The position numbers and the translations under genes were made by a program. Of a DNA stretch of 64,000 bases, positions 29,245 to 37,347 are shown piece after piece. Source of the DNA: Cognatilysobacter tabacisoli (GTDB lineage Bacteria > Pseudomonadota > Gammaproteobacteria > Xanthomonadales > Xanthomonadaceae); contig NZ_KZ987400.1 of NCBI RefSeq assembly GCF_003586305.1, positions 218,606-282,605 of the forward strand, given 5' to 3'. Every line of letters begins with the position of its first letter. The stretch's first letter is position 1. The notes under the pieces were generated by a model. It was not told where the DNA came from, did not search any database, and worked only from the letters and a program-made list of their open reading frames with translations.

Positions 29245-30444
29245 TCAGCCGCCGCCGCCGAGGTCCTGCGGCAGCACCGGCATCGCGTCGACCGGCACCT
29301 GCGGGTTGCTGTCGTCGCGCAGGTACTCCGGCAGCTGGTCGTCGTCGGCGCGCATGCGGTCGCCGAAGATCTGGTAGTCGCGGCGCTGGGTCCACGCGTC
29401 GCGGACCAGCGTGTAGTCGTCCTCGGCGCCCTCGCGCAGGCTGTCGGTGCTGAGCAACTGCGCGCGCACGTCGACCAGCTGCAGGCCCTGCACCGGAATG
29501 CGGATCTTGTCGGCGTCGACCTGGCGCAGCGGGCTCAGCGGCGCGTCGGCGACCAGGCCGAACGAGTCGCGCACGGTGCGCGGGCCGAACAGCGGCAGCT
29601 CGACATAGCGCGAGCGCTTCCAGCCCCACACGCCCAGTGTCTGGCCGAAGTCCTCGCTGCGGTTCGGCAGCTGCGCGTCGCTGGCCGGGTCGAACACGCC
29701 GGCGATGCCGAGCGTCGAGTTCAGCGCGAAGCGGCCGAGCGACTGCGCGGCCTGCTTCGGCTTGCCCTGCAGCAGCGCGTTGACCGCCGACACCGGCTGG
29801 CCGAGGTTGTTGAAGAAGTTGCTGACGCCCAGCCGCACGGGGCGCGGCACGACCTTGACGTAGCCGCGCGCGAGCGGCCGCGCGACGCCACGGTCGATCG
29901 CGTTGTTGAAGCGGTGCATCGAGCGGTTGTAGCGCTCCCACGGGTCGTAGGTGCCCGGCACGTTCGCCGGCGACGGCAGCGACGGGTCGGCGACCGGGTC
30001 GTAGTCCTGGCCGCTGCCGTACAGCGCGTTGAAGTCGCGCTCGGCGTCGGTCGGTCCGGTCGGTTCGGTCGCGGCGCCCGCGTCTGCGGCGTCCGGCTCG
30101 CCGGGCGTGGGCTCCGCGTGGGCCGGGTCGGCTGTCTTGGCTCGCGTCGCGTCGGGCGCCGATGGCTGCGGCTCGGCAGGCTCGGGCGCCGGCAGCGGGT
30201 CGAAGGCGTCCGGTGCGGGCTCGCTGGCCGGCGGCGGTGCAGGATCGACCGGCGCCGCCGGTGCACCGTCCTCGACCGCCTTCACGCAGGCGCGGATGGC
30301 GGCCTCGTTGCGGCCGGCGGCGGCCATGCAGCGGTCGAACTCGACGCGCTGCGCGGCCGACATCGGCCGGGTCACGATCTGGGCGGTCGCGACCAGCGGC
30401 AGGGCCAGCAGCGCAAGGGCGAGGGCGGGGGCGTGGGGGCGCAT
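29245..30444 (-). CDS. mlaA: MlaA/VacJ family phospholipid transport protein, non-lipoprotein with long N-terminal linker
   Basis: 399 aa. The MlaA domain (about residues 150-360) is clear: DPWERYNRSMHRFNNAIDRGVARPLARGYVKVVPRPVRLGVSNFFNNLGQPVSAVNALLQGK and FGQTLGVWGWKRSRYVELPLFGPRTVRDSFG. MlaA removes stray phospholipids from the outer leaflet of the outer membrane and passes them to MlaC. The signal peptide (ALALALLALPLVATAQ) has no lipobox Cys, although MlaA is normally a lipoprotein. Between signal and domain lies a Pro/Glu/Ala-rich stretch of about 100 residues (residues ~50-145). It is the last gene of the mla operon, 95 bp after mlaB. Confidence 0.93.
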   Translation of the reverse strand: MRPHAPALALALLALPLVATAQIVTRPMSAAQRVEFDRCMAAAGRNEAAIRACVKAVEDGAPAAPVDPAPPPASEPAPDAFDPLPAPEPAEPQPSAPDATRAKTADPAHAEPTPGEPDAADAGAATEPTGPTDAERDFNALYGSGQDYDPVADPSLPSPANVPGTYDPWERYNRSMHRFNNAIDRGVARPLARGYVKVVPRPVRLGVSNFFNNLGQPVSAVNALLQGKPKQAAQSLGRFALNSTLGIAGVFDPASDAQLPNRSEDFGQTLGVWGWKRSRYVELPLFGPRTVRDSFGLVADAPLSPLRQVDADKIRIPVQGLQLVDVRAQLLSTDSLREGAEDDYTLVRDAWTQRRDYQIFGDRMRADDDQLPEYLRDDSNPQVPVDAMPVLPQDLGGGG

Positions 30445-30539
30445 GGTCGCAGTCTACGGGCCGGGGCTGGGCCGGGGCCACGCAACGCGTGGACCGGTGC
30501 GTGTCGGAAAGCGCGGGGAGCGATGGTGCGGAGCGCGGC

Positions 30540-30818
30540 TCAGGCCGCGAACGCGAGGGCCTCGTCGAGCCGGTACGCGGCGCGCAGTTCGGACAGTCCG
30601 GGCGGCGATCCGACCACGGCCGCGCGCGGCAGGCGCGCACGCAGCTCGACCAGCAGCGCCAGGCCGGCGCTGTCGACCGCCTCGACGGCGGTCAGGTCCA
30701 GCCGCGCGGTGTCCGCCGGTACGGCCTGCAGCTGCGGCCACAGACGCGCGACGGCGGCACGGTCGAGCGTGCCGCCGAACACCAGTGCATCGCCGTCCTG
30801 GCGCACGCTCGCGTCCAT
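30540..30818 (-). CDS. mlaB: MlaB, STAS-domain protein of the Mla ABC transporter
   Basis: 92 aa, a single STAS domain. The core LDLTAVEAVDSAGLALLVELRARL matches the anti-sigma-antagonist loop and helix of MlaB. MlaB binds the MlaF ATPase and is needed for its stability and activity in E. coli. One base separates it from the mlaC stop, so the two are translationally coupled. Confidence 0.9.
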   Translation of the reverse strand: MDASVRQDGDALVFGGTLDRAAVARLWPQLQAVPADTARLDLTAVEAVDSAGLALLVELRARLPRAAVVGSPPGLSELRAAYRLDEALAFAA

Positions 30819-30819
30819 G

Positions 30820-31467
30820 TCAGTTGGCGCTGGCCTGCAGCTTGCCGGCGCGGATGTCGGCGGCGACCTGCGGGATCGACTTCTGCTTCAGCGGGGCGTC
30901 GAACTGGTTGCGGAACGTCTGCACGAAGCTGACGCCCTCGACCATCACGTCGAACACCTTCCACTGGCTGCCGCTCTTGCGCATCAGGTAGTCGACCGGG
31001 ATCGGCTCGCCGCCCTGGCGCAGGAACTCGCTCGACACCTTGACGATCGCGCCGTTGCGCAGCGGGGTCTCGGACTTCACCCGCACCTTGAGGCGCGTGT
31101 TGAAGTCGAGCAGCGACGAGCCATAGCGCTGCATCAGGCTGTCGGTCAGCGCGTCGGCGAACAGCTTGACGTCGGCGTCGGCCGCGCCGCGGCCGTGCGC
31201 GCCCAGCACCAGCCGGGCCGCGTAGTCGCGGTCGAACATCGCGTTGAACTCGCCGCTGATGAATTGGCGCAGCTTCGACCGGTCCTTGGTGAACTCGGCG
31301 CGACGCGTTTCCAGCGTGGTCAGGATGCGGGTGCTGTTGTTGAGCACCAGCTGGCTCGGCGTCGCGGCGGCGGCCGTCGCGGCGGGGGCGGCCTGCGCCA
31401 GCACCGCGGCGGGCGCGGCGGCGAGCAGGGCGGCGCTGATCAGTACGGTCAGGGCGGAACGCTTCAT
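30820..31467 (-). CDS. mlaC: MlaC, periplasmic phospholipid-binding protein
   Basis: 215 aa. N-terminal signal peptide (MKRSALTVLISAALLAAAPAAVLAQA), then the Tol-Tol_Ttg2/MlaC fold with FISGEFNAMFDRDYAARLVLGAHGR, YGSSLLDFNTRLKVRVKSE and VDYLMRKSGSQWKVFDVMVEGVSFVQTFRNQFD. MlaC ferries phospholipid between MlaA and the inner-membrane MlaFEDB complex. The frame extends to 31608, but the extra Arg/Pro-rich segment overlaps mlaD and is not coding; ATG 31467 gives a normal signal peptide. Confidence 0.95.
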   Translation of the reverse strand: MKRSALTVLISAALLAAAPAAVLAQAAPAATAAAATPSQLVLNNSTRILTTLETRRAEFTKDRSKLRQFISGEFNAMFDRDYAARLVLGAHGRGAADADVKLFADALTDSLMQRYGSSLLDFNTRLKVRVKSETPLRNGAIVKVSSEFLRQGGEPIPVDYLMRKSGSQWKVFDVMVEGVSFVQTFRNQFDAPLKQKSIPQVAADIRAGKLQASAN

Positions 31468-31501
31468 TCGGGGGGTCTCGTCCGTGGGGGGAGGCGGGCG
31501 A

Positions 31502-32062
31502 TTACTCGCCCTGCAGGTACGCGGGGGTGCCGTCGTCGGAGGCCGGGGCCTCGCTGTCCGGATCGGTCCCCTCGGCTGCGGCGCCAGTGTCGCCGGCCTT
31601 CTCGCCACCGCCGCTGAACATGTATTTGCCGACCAGCTGGATCAGGTCGACCGCCGGCTGGGTCAGCACCAGCTCGTCGCCCGGCTTCAGCGTGTCCGGG
31701 TCGCCGCCCGGGGCCAGGTTGATGTAGCTCTCGCCGAGCAGGCCGCTGGTCAGGATGCTGGCCGCGGTGTCGGCCGGCAGGGCGTCGTAGCGGCGGTTGA
31801 TGTCGAGGGTCACGACCGAGTCGAACTTGACCGGGTCGAGCTCGATCCTGCCGACCTGTCCGATCGCCACGCCGCCGATCTTGACCGGGGCGTTGGGGCG
31901 AAGTGCGCCGATCGTGGCGAAACGTGCGGTGATCGGGTACGTATCGCCGCCGAAACCCCACTTGCCGTTGGTGGAGGCGAAGGCCAGCACCAGCAGCGAG
32001 GCCAGCGACAGCAGCAGGAACGCGCCGACGGCGAATTCGATACGGGGAGCGCGGATGCTCAT
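31502..32062 (-). CDS. mlaD: MlaD, MCE-domain substrate-binding subunit
   Basis: 186 aa. One membrane helix (IEFAVGAFLLLSLASLLVLAFAS), then an MCE domain (about residues 38-120: YPITARFATIGALRPNAPVKIGGVAIGQVGRIEL...GLLGESYINLAPGG) and a C-terminal helix LVLTQPAVDLIQLVGKYMFS. MlaD forms a hexameric lipid channel in the inner-membrane complex. The last ~30 residues are acidic and probably disordered. It sits between mlaE (85 bp) and mlaC (34 bp). Confidence 0.95.
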   Translation of the reverse strand: MSIRAPRIEFAVGAFLLLSLASLLVLAFASTNGKWGFGGDTYPITARFATIGALRPNAPVKIGGVAIGQVGRIELDPVKFDSVVTLDINRRYDALPADTAASILTSGLLGESYINLAPGGDPDTLKPGDELVLTQPAVDLIQLVGKYMFSGGGEKAGDTGAAAEGTDPDSEAPASDDGTPAYLQGE

Positions 32063-32147
32063 GGCGGTGTCTTCCTGGATCTCGGTGCCCGGCGGATGCC
32101 GGAGCGGACGCCGGCGCGGGGTGCGCCGTCGCCGGGGGTGAAAGGGA

Positions 32148-32897
32148 CTACTGGAACAGCAGCGCGGACATCACGAAGTTGAACATCAGCACCAGCAGCG
32201 AGGCGTTGACCACCGCGCGGGTGGTGGCGACCGAGGTGCCCTCGATCGTCGGCTCGGCATGGAAACCGACGTAGGCCGCGACCAGCGCCGCGGTCGCGCC
32301 GAACACCGCCGACTTCAGCAGGGCCACGCTGAAGTCGTCGATGAAGTCGACGTTGTCCTTCAGCCCCGGCCAGAAGTAGCCCGGGTCCAGGCCGATCACG
32401 TGCACGGCCTCTAGGTAGCTGGCGCTGATCGCGAAGCTGCAGAACAGCCCGGTCAGCAGCGGCACGCTCAGCACCGCGGCCCAGAAGCGCGGCGCGACCG
32501 CCTTGCCGACCGGGTCGATCGCCATCAGCCCGAGCGCGGTGATCTGGTCGGTGGCGCGCATCAGGCCGAGCTCGGCGGCGATCGAGCTGCCGGCGCGGCC
32601 GATGAACAGCAGCGCGGTCAGCACCGGACCGAGTTCGCGGTACAGCGACAGGCCGAGCAGGGTCGACAGCGAGTTGCTGGCGCCGAACGTCGCCAGCGTG
32701 CGGTAGCCCTGGAGTGTCAGCACCAGGCCGACGAACGCGCCGCCGACGGCAATGATCGGCAGCGAGCGCGCGCCGATCTTGTAGATCTCGCGGGTCAGCT
32801 CGCGGAAGAAGTCGGCGGTCGGCTTCGACGCGCGCAGCACGGCCAGCGTGAACAGGCCGGCGCGGCCGAGCGAGCGGGTGGCGGCGACGAACGGCAT
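32148..32897 (-). CDS. mlaE: MlaE, permease of the Mla ABC transporter
   Basis: 249 aa, five or six membrane helices. Family motifs include REIYKIGARSLPIIAVGGAFVGLVLTLQGY, YRELGPVLTALLFIGRAGSSIAAELGLMRATDQITALGLMAIDP and AEPTIEGTSVATTRAVVNASLLVLMFNFVMSALLF. MlaE is the membrane core beneath the MlaD ring. Its ATG shares one base with the mlaF stop (TGATG), so it is coupled to mlaF. The long frame running to 34124 is the antisense of other genes. Confidence 0.96.
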   Translation of the reverse strand: MPFVAATRSLGRAGLFTLAVLRASKPTADFFRELTREIYKIGARSLPIIAVGGAFVGLVLTLQGYRTLATFGASNSLSTLLGLSLYRELGPVLTALLFIGRAGSSIAAELGLMRATDQITALGLMAIDPVGKAVAPRFWAAVLSVPLLTGLFCSFAISASYLEAVHVIGLDPGYFWPGLKDNVDFIDDFSVALLKSAVFGATAALVAAYVGFHAEPTIEGTSVATTRAVVNASLLVLMFNFVMSALLFQ

Positions 32898-33700
32898 CAG
32901 GGCGCTCCGGCGACGGCGGCGTCCGCGCCGCGCGGGGCGGCGTCGAACGCGATGGGCCCGTCCGGCGCGCCGGTCAGGAACTGGCGGACGAACGGGTCGG
33001 ACGTGCCCTCGAGCTGCGCCGGGGTGCCGGAGAACACGATGCCGCCGTTGGCCAGCACGATCGCGTGGTCGGCGATCGGCAGGGTCTCGTGCACGTGGTG
33101 AGTCACGACGATGCTGGTGAGTCCAAGCGTGTCGTTGAGCCGGCGCACCAGGCTCATCACCACGCCGCTGGCGATCGGGTCGAGGCCGGTCAGCGGCTCG
33201 TCGTAGATCATCAGCGGCGGGTCCAGCGCCAGCGCGCGGGCCAGGGCGACGCGCCGCGCCATGCCGCCGGACAGCTCGCGCGGGTAGGCGTCGGCGGCGG
33301 CGCGCAGGCCGACCGCGTGCAGCTTCATCAGCACCAGCTGGCGCAGCACCGCGTCGGGCAGCCGGGTGTGCGTGCGCAAGGGCAGCGCGACGTTCTCGGC
33401 GACGGTCAGGTCGGTCAGCAGGCCGTTGCCCTGCAGCATCACGCCGATGCCCTTGCGCAGCTCGAGCAGCGCGCGGCCGGCGCGCGGCACCGGCTGGCCG
33501 AGGACCTCGACGGTGCCGGCCGACGGTTCGAGCTCGCCGGTCAGCGCCGACAGCAGCGTCGACTTGCCGCAGCCGGACGGGCCGAGCACGGCGACCACCG
33601 CGCCGCGCGGCACGTCGAGGTCGATGCCGCGCAGCACGGCGCGGCCGCCGCGCTCGAGGCGCAGGCCGGACAGGCGGACGATGGGCGGGGCGTTGGTCAT
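32897..33700 (-). CDS. mlaF: MlaF, ATPase of the Mla ABC transporter
   Basis: 267 aa. ABC ATPase with Walker A GPSGCGKST, Q-loop VMLQGNGLLTDLTV, signature ELSGGMARRVALARALAL, Walker B PPLMIYDEPLTGLDP and switch His in SIVVTHHVHE. It powers phospholipid movement by MlaFEDB. ATG 33700 is preceded by GAGAG; an open frame to 33796 adds 32 Arg/Cys-rich residues not seen in the family. First gene of the operon mlaF-E-D-C-B-A. Direction of lipid flow is generally held to be from outer to inner membrane. Confidence 0.95.
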   Translation of the reverse strand: MTNAPPIVRLSGLRLERGGRAVLRGIDLDVPRGAVVAVLGPSGCGKSTLLSALTGELEPSAGTVEVLGQPVPRAGRALLELRKGIGVMLQGNGLLTDLTVAENVALPLRTHTRLPDAVLRQLVLMKLHAVGLRAAADAYPRELSGGMARRVALARALALDPPLMIYDEPLTGLDPIASGVVMSLVRRLNDTLGLTSIVVTHHVHETLPIADHAIVLANGGIVFSGTPAQLEGTSDPFVRQFLTGAPDGPIAFDAAPRGADAAVAGAP

Positions 33701-33879
33701 GGGCTCTCGGATGCCCACGCGCGCGGGCGAACAGCAGGCAAAAACGCGCGCGCAGCTTCGCGTACGGGGGCTGAACGGGGGGTGTCGCGCGGCCATTGTC
33801 GCAGGTCGTGCGCGGCACCGTCCGCGCGCGGCGGCGCGCCGTCTCGCGCAATGCGACGCGCGTCCGGCACCATGGCCGC

Positions 33880-36800
33880 ATGCCCGCCGCCCCCGACCGA
33901 CCGCCGACCGCCCCCGGGCAGCGCGGCGGTGCAGTCGGCGCCGAAGGTGCGATCGACGACGGCGCCGGCGCGACCGATTTCCGCCTGTACCACTCGAACT
34001 CGCTCGAGGTGCTCGCCGGCCTGCTCGCCGCCGAGCTGCGCGCGCCGGCGCCGGGACAGCCGCTGCTGGCGCCCGACACCGTGCTGATCCCGCAGGTCGC
34101 GATGCGCCGCTGGCTGCAGGCCACGCTGGCGGCGCAGTACGGGATCGCCGCGAACCTCGAGTTCCTGACCCCCGGCGAGTTCGTCGCGCGCGCGCTGCAG
34201 GCGAACGTGCCGGGCGACGGCGATGACCTCGACGCCCCGGCGCTGCGCTGGCGGCTGTACGCGGCGCTGACCGACGACGCCGTGCTGCGCGCGCCGGCGA
34301 TGGCCGCGCTTCGCGGCTACCTGTCCGACCGCGACCCGGTCAAGCCGTGGGCGCTGGCCGGCGAGCTCGGCGGCGTCTACGAGAAGTACCAGGCGTGGCG
34401 CCGCGACTGGCTGCTGCGCTGGGAGGCCGGCGCCGACCCCGACGACCCGCAGGCGCGGCTGTGGCGGCACGTCGCCGGCGGCCGCGCGCACCGCGCACGG
34501 CGGATCCAGGACTATCTCGACCGCTTCGGTGGTGACGGCTCTGCGCGGCCGCGCGGGCTGCCGGCGCGGCTGTTCGCGTTCGCCACCCTCAACGTGTCGC
34601 CCGACGTGCTGCGCGTGCTGGCCACGCAGGCGCGGGTCGGCACGCTGCACCTGTACGTGCCGTCGCCGAGCCGCGATTACTGGGGCGACCTGCAGCGCGT
34701 GCGCGCCGCCGGCGCCGACGCCGTCACGAGCGAGAACCCGCTGCTGCAGGACTGGGGCGCGGCCGGGCGCGACTTCATGGCGGTGCTCGGCGGCTACGAG
34801 GTCGTGCATCCGGACCTGGAACTGCGCGCCGACGCCGACCCCGGCGACGGCGGCGGCGCGCTGCTCGGCAGCCTGCTGCGGCGGCTGCAGTCGGACCTGT
34901 TCCAGCGCCGCCCCCCGCCGCCCCTCGCGCCGACCGGCGACGACCCGCGCACGCGCCTGCCGGCGGTGCGACGCGACGACCCGAGCCTGCAGGTCCACGC
35001 CTGCCACACCCGGCTGCGCGAGCTGCAGGTGCTCCATGACCAGCTGCGCGCGCTGTTCGACGACCCACGCTTCGACCCGCCGCTGCAGCCGCGCGAGGTC
35101 GCGGTGCTGGCGCCGGACATCGACCCGTACCTGCCGTATTTCGACGCGGTGTTCGGCAGCCGCGGGCGCGACGACGCGATTCCGTACGCGCTCGCCGACG
35201 CCAGCCCGCTGGCCGGAGAGCCGCTGGCCGAGGTGTTCCTGCGCCTGCTGGCGCTGCCGGTCGCGCGCTTCGGGCTGGACGAAACGCTGGACCTGCTCGC
35301 CAGCCCGCCGCTGGCCGAGGCCGCGGGCCTCGACGCCGAGGCGTTCGCGCGGCTGCACGCGTGGCTGCACGCCGCCGGCGCGCGCTGGGGGCTGGACGCC
35401 GCGCACCGCGCCCGTCTGGATGCGCCCGCCGACGACGCCTACACCTGGGCGTTCGCGCTCGACCGGCTGCTGCTCGGCCACGCCAGCGGCAGCGACGCGC
35501 CGATCGCGACCGCCGCCGGCGACGTGGTCGCGCCGCTGCCGGAGCTCGAAGGCCGCGCGCTCGACGCGCTCGACACGCTGGTGCGGCTGCTGCGCGTGCT
35601 CGCCCGCCACGCGACCACGCTCGGCGATGCGCTGCCGCCGGAGGCGTGGCGCACGCGCCTGGTCGGCCTGCTCGACCAGCTGCTGCCGCGGCCGCCGTCG
35701 GCGCCGGCGACGCAGCGCGCGCTCGACCGCCTGCGCCAGCTGATCGACGCGTTCGCCGCCGACGCGCGCCGCGCGGGCTTCGACGCGCCGGTGCCGGCCG
35801 AGGCGGTGCGCGCGCACTTCGCCGCCGCGCTCGCCGAGGCCGACACGCGCGCGCCACTGCTGACCGGCGGCGTCAGCGTCGGCCGCATGGTGCCGATGCG
35901 GCTGCTGCCGTTCCGCGCAATCTGCCTGCTCGGCATGGACGACGGCGAGTTCCCGCGCCGCGATCCGTCGGCCGGGCTCAACCGGCTGACCGCCGAGCTC
36001 GGCGGCGATGCGCGCCGCCCTGGCGACCGCTCGACCCGCGACGACGACCGCTTCCTGTTCCTGCAGCTGTTCGCCGCGGCGCAGGACGTGTTCTACGTCA
36101 GCTACCGCGGCGTCGACCCGCGCGACGGCAGCGTGCGCGCGCCGTCGGTGCTGGTGACCGAACTGCTCGCCGCCGCGGCCGACCAGCACGCGCCCTGCGC
36201 CGACGCGGCGCGCGCGCTGGTCGTGCACCACCCGCTGCAGCCGTTTGCGCCGGCCGCGTTCGGCGCCGGCGACGAGCCGCGCCGGTTCTCGTACCGGCAG
36301 GCGTGGTGGCCGGCGGCGGCGCAGCGTGCGCAGCGCCGCGTGCCGCTGCCGGCGTGGTTCGACGGCGACGCGCTCGCCCCGGTCGACACCGATGTCGACG
36401 CCGCGCTGCCGCTCGACGCGCTGCGCCGTTTCCTGCAGGCGCCGGCCGACGCGTTCCTGCGCCAGCGGCTCGGGCTGCGGCTGGCCGAGGTCGACGGCGA
36501 TGACGGCGACGCCGACGTCGAGCCGCTGCTGGCACCCGCACGCGGGCTGGCGAAGCAGGCGCTGCAGCGCGCGGTGTTCGACGCGTGCCTGCGCGGCGAC
36601 GACGATGCGGCCACCCACGCGCTGCTGCGCGCGCGCGGCCTGCTGCCGTCGGGCCCGCTCGGCCGGCGCACGCTCGAGCAGGTGCGCGCCGACGTCGATG
36701 CGTACGCGCAGGCGTTCGGCGCGTGGCGCGGCGATGCGCTGGCCGACGCGCCGCGGCGCGAGGTCGACCTCGACGGCGTCGTACTGCACGGGCGCGTGGC

Positions 36801-37347
36801 CGACGTGTACCCGCACGGCATTGCCCGCATCCGCTTCGACGTGCCGAACGGTCCGTCGGCGATCCGCAACGGCCTCGACTGGCTGTTCGCCAGCGCGGCC
36901 GGCCTCGGCGCGCCGCTGGTCGAGTTCCACGACGGCGGCGACGCCGGGGTCGGGCCGCACGTGCGCGCGCCGCTCGCGGCGGACGCGGCGCGCGCGCTGC
37001 TGAAGCGGCTCGTCGCGCTGCGCGCGCGCGGCCTGCGCGAGCCGCTGCCGTTCGCGCCGTACGCCGGCTGGGCGCTGTACTCGGCCCCGTCGCTCGACAG
37101 GGGCTTCGACGCGGCCGCGAAGAAATGGCGCGGCAGCGAGCGCAGCTGGAGCGAAGGCGACGGCGAGGCGCTGCGGCTGGCGCTGCGCGGCCGCGACCCG
37201 TTCAACGACGCCGCGGCCCAGGTCGCGTTCGTCGACCTGGCGATGACGATCTACGGCGCACTCGTCGCCGGCACCGACTACGCCGGCACCGACGCCGCCG
37301 CGCTGCGCGCGATCGCCGCCGGCCTCGACGTCGAGGACGCGGAATGA
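33880..37347 (+). CDS. recC: Exodeoxyribonuclease V subunit gamma, RecC
   Basis: 1155 aa, close to E. coli RecC (1122). It begins with a ~30-residue Pro/Ala-rich extension, then the family opening FRLYHSNSLEVLAGLLAAELR and the inactivated helicase-like domains with IPQVAMRRWLQATLA. The C-terminal nuclease-like/Chi-recognition part includes RMVPMRLLPFRAICLLGMDDGEFPR and FLFLQLFAAAQDVFYVSYRG. RecC scans for Chi sites in the RecBCD complex during double-strand break repair. The frame opens at 33796, but the ATG at 33880 is preferred. Its TGA overlaps the recB ATG (ATGA at 37344-37347). Confidence 0.95.
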   Translation: MPAAPDRPPTAPGQRGGAVGAEGAIDDGAGATDFRLYHSNSLEVLAGLLAAELRAPAPGQPLLAPDTVLIPQVAMRRWLQATLAAQYGIAANLEFLTPGEFVARALQANVPGDGDDLDAPALRWRLYAALTDDAVLRAPAMAALRGYLSDRDPVKPWALAGELGGVYEKYQAWRRDWLLRWEAGADPDDPQARLWRHVAGGRAHRARRIQDYLDRFGGDGSARPRGLPARLFAFATLNVSPDVLRVLATQARVGTLHLYVPSPSRDYWGDLQRVRAAGADAVTSENPLLQDWGAAGRDFMAVLGGYEVVHPDLELRADADPGDGGGALLGSLLRRLQSDLFQRRPPPPLAPTGDDPRTRLPAVRRDDPSLQVHACHTRLRELQVLHDQLRALFDDPRFDPPLQPREVAVLAPDIDPYLPYFDAVFGSRGRDDAIPYALADASPLAGEPLAEVFLRLLALPVARFGLDETLDLLASPPLAEAAGLDAEAFARLHAWLHAAGARWGLDAAHRARLDAPADDAYTWAFALDRLLLGHASGSDAPIATAAGDVVAPLPELEGRALDALDTLVRLLRVLARHATTLGDALPPEAWRTRLVGLLDQLLPRPPSAPATQRALDRLRQLIDAFAADARRAGFDAPVPAEAVRAHFAAALAEADTRAPLLTGGVSVGRMVPMRLLPFRAICLLGMDDGEFPRRDPSAGLNRLTAELGGDARRPGDRSTRDDDRFLFLQLFAAAQDVFYVSYRGVDPRDGSVRAPSVLVTELLAAAADQHAPCADAARALVVHHPLQPFAPAAFGAGDEPRRFSYRQAWWPAAAQRAQRRVPLPAWFDGDALAPVDTDVDAALPLDALRRFLQAPADAFLRQRLGLRLAEVDGDDGDADVEPLLAPARGLAKQALQRAVFDACLRGDDDAATHALLRARGLLPSGPLGRRTLEQVRADVDAYAQAFGAWRGDALADAPRREVDLDGVVLHGRVADVYPHGIARIRFDVPNGPSAIRNGLDWLFASAAGLGAPLVEFHDGGDAGVGPHVRAPLAADAARALLKRLVALRARGLREPLPFAPYAGWALYSAPSLDRGFDAAAKKWRGSERSWSEGDGEALRLALRGRDPFNDAAAQVAFVDLAMTIYGALVAGTDYAGTDAAALRAIAAGLDVEDAE

